DNA from: Catonia carolina
Taxonomy: Eukaryota; Arthropoda; Insecta; Hemiptera; Achilidae
Reading direction: 5' to 3'
Assembly: GCA_035578175.1 (NCBI GenBank)
Contig: JAQMRL010000016.1
Span: 3,163,501 to 3,227,500, forward strand
Length of the DNA: 64,000 nt
This document shows, piece by piece, positions 57,063 to 64,000 of the stretch. The notes under the pieces are model-generated. The model ran no database searches and was not told the origin of the DNA. It worked only from the letters and a program-made list of their open reading frames with translations. Position numbers and translations under genes: made by a program. Each line of letters opens with the position of its first letter. The first letter of the stretch is position 1.

Positions 57063-58000
57063 TTACTTTCTCTTGCTTATATGAATGTATAGGAAGGAAA
57101 GTATTGTTTTTATGTCGATTTTTTCAAAATTAATTTTTCACCGGATTTACACGTTGTTGGACCCCATGAACCCAAAAAACATGTTATTAGGGAATAGTCT
57201 GTGTGGGTGTGTGCAGAATATCTTAAGACCGGAGCATTGTACAAACTTGAAATTTAAGTTACTTACTACTACCAGACTCGACAAGAACATTTTCATTAAA
57301 TACCGGTCAACCGGAAGTAGTAGTTTAGTCGTGTAATTTTTCACTTTTTTGCAATTTTATCAAAAAGTGGTCTATGATTTTTTTAAAAATCACCTAGTTT
57401 ATTAAATTTTTTATGCTCTACAAGATAGGGTAGGCGCCATGTTTGCTCAAATCTTAGTGAGGCAGTTTTTATGTAAAATAATTGTCTCTTTTAAGATTAC
57501 GGCTTTAATATGCATTTAAGCGCAAAAACGTATATAATAAAAGTTGTAGAGAATTTAAAATCCTACAACTTTTATTGCAAAAAAATTTTTTTTTAACGTT
57601 TAGTTTAGTGGTACTTAGCTATTTGCTGTACTTTTCTCAAAAAAAAAAAAAAAAAAAAAATGTACTTTTCTCACGAAAACTGGTGAAAAATCGATTTTTT
57701 AAAGATTTCGACATTAGTATGCATATTACGACAAAAGTTTATTATATCAGATTTATAGAAAATTAAAAGATCAACAACTTTTTATCAGAGCAGTTTTCTG
57801 TACAGAGCCTAGTTTAGCAGAAAGGAGTGATTTTCCGTATTTTTAAGCCAAACTGAGGTCAATTTTCATTTTGCATCTTTCACTTTTGATTAAAATAAGG
57901 TTACGTTTTTTAAGGTTAGGTTTTTGTTTATTTCTAGTGTTAGGTTATATCAGTATATTTGCATTAGCAAGAGAAAGTTGTGTGAGTGTTTCACACCAGA
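57063..58000 (+). repeat. Family-H repeat, near full length
   Basis: ttactttctcttgcttatat to gcaagagaaagttgtgtgag and tttcacaccag. Contains an A tract at about 57,640-57,660. Confidence 0.85.
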
Positions 58001-58004
58001 TTTT

Positions 58005-58935
58005 TACTTTCTCTTGCCTATATGAATATATAGGAAGGAAAGTATCGTTTTCATGTCGATTTTTTGAAATCGAGTTTTCACCGGATCTATACGTTTTCAG
58101 ACCCCCTGAACCCAAAAAAACATGTTTTTAGCGATTGGTCTGTGTGTGTGTGTGTGTGTGTGTATACAAAATATCTCAAGAACGGAACATCGTGCGAACT
58201 TGAAACTTAAGTTACATACCCTTACTGGACCCGACACAAACATTTTCATCAAAATCGGTCAACCGGAAGTAGTAGTTTATTTGTATAATTTTTCACTTTT
58301 TTGCGATTTTCTCAAAAACTAGTTTTTCGATTTTTTTAAAAATTACCTCATTTACTCAATTTTTGATTCTGTACAAGATAGGGTAGGTGCCATGTTTGCT
58401 GAAAATCTTGGTGAGGGTGTTTTTACATAAAAAAGTGTTTTTTTAAGATTATGGCTTTAATATGTATTGTAGCGCATAAATTTATACAATAAAAAATGTA
58501 GAGAATTTAAAATTCTACAGCTTATTTCAAACATTTTTTTATATAACGCTTAGTTTAGCGGTAATTAGCGATTTTCTGTTTTCTCTCACGAAAACGTATG
58601 AAAAATCGATTTATTTAAGATTTCGGCCTTAGTATTTATTTTATGACACAAGTGTATATAATCAAATTTATAAAAAATTAAAAGATCTACAACTTTTATT
58701 TAGATCATTTTTCTCTACAGAGAGTAGTTTAGTGTGAAAGAGTGATTTTCTGTATTTTTAAGCCAAACTGAGATTGATTTTCATTTTGCATCTTTCATAT
58801 ATGATTAAAATTAGGTTATGTTTATTGAGGTTAGTTTTTTGTTTATATCTAATGTTTTATTACTAATGTTAGGTTATATTGTTTAAATTATTTGCATTGG
58901 CAAGAGAAAACTGTGTGAGTGTTACACACCAGGTT
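58005..58935 (+). repeat. Family-H repeat, near full length (reference copy)
   Basis: Directly follows the previous H copy, with only a few T between them. This copy shows the family layout best: start ttactttctcttgcctatat, a short palindrome (cctatatgaatatatagg), a (tg)n tract at 58,141-58,163, an AT-rich body with no ORF, then ggcaagagaaaactgtgtga, which is the inverted match of the start, and the end gtgttacacaccag. About twenty copies lie in the window, on both strands. Confidence 0.88.
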
Positions 58936-59165
58936 TTTTTAGATTAGTTTCCTTAGTATTAATTCAAATACAATAATGCAATTTGTTAAAATAAAAAACA
59001 AAATTGTGACATTTTATCTTGTAGGTTATGTTAAATTACAATAAAAATTTCAATTCTTTGCCTGTTTGTGAATTTTTACATCTGACATGACCTTAGAAAA
59101 ATGTGCCACAGGATGTTAACTATTTGAGATGTCAATTATGTGAAGTCGTGTGAGTGTTTCACACC
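58936..59165 (-). repeat. Inverted copy of the 23,880-24,070 / 54,440-54,630 module
   Basis: Contains attagtttccttagtattaa and aggatgttaactatttgaga, the reverse complement of sequence upstream of the minus-oriented H pieces in units II and III. Confidence 0.7.
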
Positions 59166-59974
59166 AGATTTTTTTGTTATGTTTAAGGCAAAATGATACA
59201 TTTGTTGTGAAACCAAAATTTATAGTACGTGACAAAGTTTAAGAGGAAAATAAAAGTGCTGTACCAAATACTAGTGTTTGTATAGTATAGGCCGGATACT
59301 GGCAACAATAAAACAATTGTTCTAATGTATCATCCAAACGGTGTAAATTAATTATGTTAAGTTTTTTTTTATTCTTAACGTGTGTACATTACAATTTGTC
59401 CCAATGAGCTGAGAATGATGTGTATGACGTATAAAGGAGGTGTAGTCTTGCACTGACTCAGGCCAATTATTCCTGCGAGGGTGTGGTTAATTGAACCCCA
59501 ACCATCAAAGTACACCGGTAACCACTGTCTAGTATTCAAATGCGTATAAAAGTAAAACTACCTTGACTAGGATTTGAACTAGGAACGTACGTCTCCTTAA
59601 ATAGCTGTGTGTTCAGGTGAGTTGCAGTGACGACTTTACCTCTAGACTAACCTGGTGGGTACTTCAGTAAGGTGTGTGCATATGAAAAGCAAAGTGACTA
59701 TAGATGATGGGTGAGGGTGGGACGGACGGGGAGTGGAGGATATCAGTTGCTCTTCTGTAAGGGCCACAAGCCAGTAACCGGCCTCTACCATCGGAAGTGT
59801 CTGTACGTGATGGGCTGGGGGTGTGGTGGAGAGGAGCCAGTGCAGCCACAATTCAAATAACACAAGATCATGCCAAACAATTCAAAAAACTAACGTGACA
59901 TTTTCTAGCGTTTATTTAAAAAAGTGTAATACCATCACACAACTTTCTCTTGCCAATGTAAATAATGACCAATA

Positions 59975-61246
59975 CGAGTGTGGTCCCAAAAGTACCCTTT
60001 CTAACAAAGAAAACACAAAAATTTTGGCAAAGAATTAATTTATTTTTCAACATAATATCCTTTCAGCCCTATACACTTTTCCCAGCGAATTTCAATAAGT
60101 TAGATACCTTTTTTTATAACAAGAACTGTTTTGCTTCTCAAAATAACCATTAACTGCTGGCATCACTTTATCGTTGGAAAATTTTCGACCACTGAGCCAT
60201 TTTTTCAAGTTTGGGAACAGAAAATAATCTGGGGGGTTATTCTGGCGAATAGGGTGCATGAGGTAGCATTTCAAACTTCAGTTCATTGATTTTGGCCATT
60301 TCAATAATGGATTTGTGAGCTGGTGCATTGTCTTGATGAATCAACACTTTTCTTAGCCAAATGCGGCCGTTTTTGCTTGATTTCTTCACTAAAACATTAC
60401 AGTAAGTTTGCATAACACTCGTCATTGATAGTTTCTCCTTTGTCAAGATATTCAATGAAAATTATCCCACGCGCATCCTAAAAAACCGACGCCATGACCT
60501 TGCCTGCTAATGGAATGGTGTTCGCCTTCTTTGGAGCCGGTTCCCCCTTTTCTGTCCATTGTTTGATTGTTCTTTTGTCTCTGGTGTAAACTGATAGATC
60601 CATGTTTCATCCATGGTTGTGAAAGGGCGCAAAAATTCTCCTTTGTAGCCGTGAAACTTCACTAAACACCCAATTGAAACATCTTCACGACACTGTTTTT
60701 GCTAGAGTGTGAGCAAACGCGGCACCCATCTTGCACACAGCTTTCTCATGTCCAAATTTTCAGATAATATACGATGTACCGCTTTTTTGAACTGCCTACT
60801 ATGTCCGCTAGCTCGTGCACTTTCAGTCGACGATCATCCAGTACCGCTTTGGGGATTTTCTTAACCATTTCTGGAGTCGTCATCTCATTTGGTCGACCAC
60901 TGCGATGCTCGTACGACTTCCTTTAAACTCTGGTACCCAATATTTTACCGTTGTAAACGAAGGAGCAGACTCACCTAGAATAGAATCTAGTTCAGCTTTT
61001 ATATTGTTTCGGCTGAGGACTTTCAATAAAAGTATTGTAACATATAACGATGACCAATTTGCTCCATTTTCACAAGTTCACTGAAAACGTTCAATATTGA
61101 TGGCTCGCAAATAAATAATAAGAAACATGGCGTCTTCAAACATGACACATATGCTTCATGAAATGTGTAACTTCTAATAGAAAGATATTTTTCAAACAAC
61201 TACCACCATCTTTAGGTCAGGCCGGGTACTTATGGTACCACCCTCG
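59975..61246 (-). mobile_element. mariner element (DD34D), inserted in the 5' flank of zinc-finger copy C
   Basis: 1272 bp. The ends are imperfect inverted repeats (cgagtgtggtcccaaaagta and, on the other strand, cgagggtggtaccataagta), flanked by TA at 59,973-59,974 and 61,247-61,248. Copies A and B lack it. Confidence 0.9.
60040..61067 (-). pseudogene. mariner transposase, heavily mutated
   Basis: The frame from an ATG at about 61,067 (MEQIGHRYMLQYFY) to a stop at about 60,040 is broken by many stops and shifts. Recognisable parts include HQDNAPAHKSIIEMAKINEL (second catalytic Asp), YSPE where mariners have YSPD, and NPPDYFLFPNLKKWL with the third Asp, consistent with DD34D spacing. Decay is much greater than in the other mariner-type element here, so it is an old insertion. 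Confidence 0.85.
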
Positions 61247-61337
61247 TATAACGTATGTTTACTACGTATACGTGATGCGTGGCAGTGCCACAGGTGTTTC
61301 TGTCATTAAATATAATGAAATCTGTTGTTGTTTTCAG

Positions 61338-61445
61338 ATGGCTGATGCAACTGGAGTGGGAGTGGACTCTTCAAGCAGAACAGCCTCACAAGTTTGTAAA
61401 TTATGCAGACTGGCTACCATTGACTGCCACAACAAGAATAAACTC
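61338..61445 (+). pseudogene. Zinc-finger gene copy C, truncated
   Basis: The ATG follows the same splice acceptor and the first 36 codons match copies A and B (MADATGVGVDSSSRTA to NKNKL). At 61,445 the duplication ends, and two codons later a stop follows in unrelated sequence. No finger is retained, so it cannot bind DNA like its sisters. Confidence 0.88.
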
Positions 61446-62081
61446 GAATAGTAAAAAGAATAGTAAAAACTTGTTAGTGATTTTTGACTTACTTGTTATA
61501 ATATAAATGTAGTATTTGATTAATTTTTCCAAATATTGATTATTTAAAAGAAATTATTGGACTTATTTGTATAGTGCCAAATCAAGGAAGGGACTTGTTT
61601 GTTCAGGACCTAATTGTTGAACTTATTCCATTAGGATCACCATGACTTAATGTATTAGTACCAACAAACAATGAGCAACTTCAGTGTCTTATTGCTTTGT
61701 GTGAGTCAGACTACGTTTTTAAAGGTTAAAATCTGTTTAAAAATATTATAGGTATCAGCTGTTTTGATATTTTAATGAAACAGATTATATTATTCTATTA
61801 TAAGAATATTATTCTTAAACTGTACAAAAGAAAACAATTTCTTACATTGTAATGCAAGAATGTATAATAATGAATGTAAGGTAATGAAAGGTATAATAAT
61901 GCCTATGAAGAGGGTTTGTGAATGATATTAATAACACTGACAATATAAATTAAACAAAACTCCAATATATTTTATAATAACTGACACACAATAATCCAGT
62001 TTTTTATAATATATGCACAATAGTCTTTATAAATTGCAAGAAATAATAATAAAAATATTAATAATAATGAATTAATGAAGA
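61446..62081. other. Sequence outside the repeated units, no gene seen
   Basis: 635 bp very AT-rich. Near 62,030-62,080 it forms the 3' flank of the minus-strand gene; AATAAA-type signals on the minus strand would lie here, but none was chosen. Confidence 0.5.
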
Positions 62082-63730
62082 TTAATCATCTACACACTCT
62101 TGTACGTCAGGTAAACTTGATACAACTTTATCGGAAGATTTCAGTGAATTGTAAAAATTGTGGTAGCTTGGCGGTATAAGATCCAGAATATCAAGTAGAT
62201 CTTTCTTCTTCTCCTTACTTATTGGTAGTGTTTCTTTATAACACTTTTTAACAGTAAGTGATGCTTCAGAAACACCTCGCCTTGTTAAATCTAAAGTTAG
62301 AAATGGGTCTTCTTCATTTAAGGTATTTTTGTAGAACACTACACCATACTCCCTTGTGTACTGAAACCAACGAGCATGGTGCCAGCTGAACTTCTCCCCA
62401 TCGCTGGAAGATACGTTGGAAGATGTAGATTGTAATTGACTTGTTCCAGTATCGCAAAACATATCGTTGCAGTCAGTGTCATTATTAAATGCTGTATGTA
62501 TTTTATTCAAAGTTTCTACCTGTTCATCATCAAGATCTGAAGATGACACCTCACATTCATTATTATAACTTTCTTGTACTGAAACAAACAACATTCAACC
62601 AATAAAGCCAGTGGAAATAACATTATAAATTAAAAATAACAATCAAAACTCTATATAGAACAATTCACATTCATTATACATACTAGACTGACTAAAACAT
62701 GTACCTTAACCTTGCCTGGAACATGTACGTCTGCAAGTTAATAATATAGTGTTTAATTTTGAATTTATTTTTCTACTAGTGTCATACTGACCATAACATA
62801 CAGGTGGAGTGTTAAATTATTTGCACTCTATCTGTCAGTTCCAGGGCTACAACAAATAGTTCTGTTTCTTATCATGTGGTCATCTAATTAAATGACAATC
62901 GTTTAAGAATGGAAGAGATAGAGGTGTAAAAGACACTAATCAGAGTCATCTCCTCTGAAAGTAATAAATTTCATTATATAGCCAGACCCTGTGGTGAATG
63001 AAGTGAAGGTGTCATTTGGAGGGTGGAAAATATGTGCTTTTCAGTGGGTCCGGCATGCTGATAAGGATACTTTTCAACTCAGTGAGGAAGCCAATTGTAA
63101 ACCACCTCACTCCTCGTTGTACTTAGTAAAACCTCTAGAGGTTCAAACCAGCGTTTCAGCTGATGACATGAACAACAACACTAGTGTCAAAATTTCCACA
63201 TTGTTAACATAACTTGCTATCAATATTATGCTTCTAATTTTTAAACTACTAAGAAAAGTACATTGCTTTCACACAATAGAAGTTACAGTATTTCTTTGCA
63301 GGTAGTTAATTTAAATACATAGGAAATATCTTGGCCAGAGTTTCAAAAAAACAAAAATTGGCATGTATAGATCAGCACTCAGAAATAATACTAAGTACAA
63401 TATTACTAACCTGCAATATTACTAATCAGTAAAATTTAAATATTATAACTAATCTGGTAATGAATGTACCTTTACAACTTAGTGCGGTGCATTACTTTTA
63501 AAATGCATAAGAATTCTAGATTATTATAGCTCCTAATATAGTCATGTGAAAATGCCTTAAATAACTATGTAGGCTGACAGTCTAAGTATCAACAAAATAA
63601 TAGTATGGTTAACAGAAATAAAAACAGTTTAAAGGAAGTTATTACAGATATTATACTTACTTATTACTCCTTTTGATAAATCAAATATGGCTTTTGTTCT
63701 GGACGAAACGTTTATATTCTTGAAAGACAT
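62082..63730 (-). CDS. Two-exon gene for a 188-residue acidic protein of unknown function
   Basis: Exon 1 is 63,730-63,661 (ATG, then SFKNINVSSRTKAIFDLS) and ends at a perfect donor, gtaagt. Exon 2 is 62,578-62,082 and starts after the acceptor gttgtttgtttcag. The 70-nt first exon leaves one base, and exon 2 completes that codon, so the frame passes cleanly to a stop at 62,082 (567 nt, 188 residues plus stop). No known domain is recognised with confidence. Residues about 28-85 are acidic and Ser-rich. The C-terminal half is more ordered (FSWHHARWFQYTREYGVVFY, LDLTRRGVSEASLTVKKCY, PISKEKKKDLLDILDLIPPS). The C-terminal block recalls short proteins linked to DNA transposons in insects, but this is only an impression. 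A SINE-like element lies in the intron. No signal peptide or membrane segment. Confidence 0.75.
62785..63179 (+). mobile_element. SINE-like element with (AAC)n tail, copy 2 (intronic)
   Basis: 395 bp flanked by a perfect 10-bp target duplication, actagtgtca (62,775-62,784 and 63,180-63,189). Ends atgaacaacaac. Same family as 3,355-3,758, and lies in the intron of the minus-strand gene, in the opposite orientation to it. The open frame inside it is not a gene. Confidence 0.88.
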
Positions 63731-64000
63731 CTTGAGCTTGAATTAACCTTACAGTAAACTGTACAAGTTTAGTAAACATTAAAACAGGGCAGCCAACACA
63801 AAATTCAGAAACAATAATATTATATATTTTTCACTTTTAGACTAATACAAACAAAATAATACGTTAAAAAATACGTTAATTTCGACAAATTTTGTCGAAA
63901 GTATTTACAGAAAAATTATTAATATTAAGTAATATGGTAATATAGGACTTGTTTGGTTATTCCCTATATTTTGTCAGGTCAAACAGAAACAACTCGAGAT
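63731..64000 (-). promoter_or_regulatory. 5' region of the two-exon gene, with a 21-bp palindrome
   Basis: Upstream of the ATG. A perfect palindrome with one-base centre lies at 63,880-63,900 (tttcgacaaa, t, tttgtcgaaa), about 150 bp upstream. It could be a binding site for a dimeric factor or part of an element end. No TATA box is assigned. Confidence 0.4.

Larger units (their letters stand above)
59170..61445 (+). repeat. Segmental duplication copy C (truncated)
   Basis: Matches 5,365-6,360 of copy A: the 5' flank and the first part of the zinc-finger exon. Interrupted by a mariner. Similarity stops abruptly at 61,445, after aataaactc. Confidence 0.85.

Noticed and set aside
62991..63212. 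73-codon plus-strand open frame near the right end
   Set aside because: Lies within the (AAC)n SINE-like element; the copy at 3,355-3,758 does not keep the frame.

Overview
The window reads as nuclear DNA of an arthropod, most likely an insect. It is AT-rich, has GT-AG introns, and is crowded with animal-type transposons: Jockey, RTE and CR1/L2-like LINEs, a BEL/Pao LTR element, a gypsy/errantivirus-type env with one LTR, mariner-type DNA elements, tRNA-derived SINEs, and a very abundant hairpin-bearing repeat called family H here. No bacterial-type gene, CRISPR array or functional tRNA gene was seen. The species cannot be named from the sequence alone.

Most of the window is three diverged copies of one large unit, arranged head to tail. 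Unit I covers about 1-11,550, unit II about 21,650-50,400 and unit III about 52,170-61,445. Each unit starts with two copies of an exon-like 144-148 bp block carrying conserved splice signals. Family-H copies follow, then a conserved 5'-flanking segment, then a C2H2 zinc-finger gene whose coding exon starts at an ATG directly after a splice acceptor. The unit I gene has nine C-terminal fingers, the unit II gene has six, and the unit III copy is cut off after 36 codons. The three units differ in size mainly because of insertions made after duplication. Several of these have clear target-site duplications or a matching empty site in a sister unit.

Region by region: 1-2,440 has the exon-like blocks and a truncated Jockey LINE. 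2,440-5,330 holds family-H copies, a SINE-like (AAC)n element and a tRNA-SINE. 5,330-7,800 is zinc-finger gene A. 7,800-11,550 is repeats and small MITEs. 11,965-18,731 is a CR1-like LINE fragment interrupted by a complete but pol-less BEL/Pao element with identical 808-bp LTRs. 18,743-21,650 is an unidentified 700-bp block and another LINE fragment. 21,650-28,680 is the unit II exon-like blocks and H copies. 29,082-34,056 is an H copy split by a nearly intact RTE LINE. 34,096-37,750 is zinc-finger gene B. 37,750-44,545 is H copies and a CR1-like LINE with an intact 1035-codon ORF2. 44,545-50,400 holds a truncated env plus LTR, a foldback hairpin and a DD41D mariner-type element. 51,421-61,445 is unit III with a TA-target MITE, two adjacent H copies, a dead mariner and the truncated zinc-finger copy. 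From 61,446 the sequence leaves the repeated units and contains a two-exon minus-strand gene for a 188-residue acidic protein of unknown function.

The only likely host protein genes are the two zinc-finger genes and this two-exon gene. The rest is mobile-element coding sequence or its remains.
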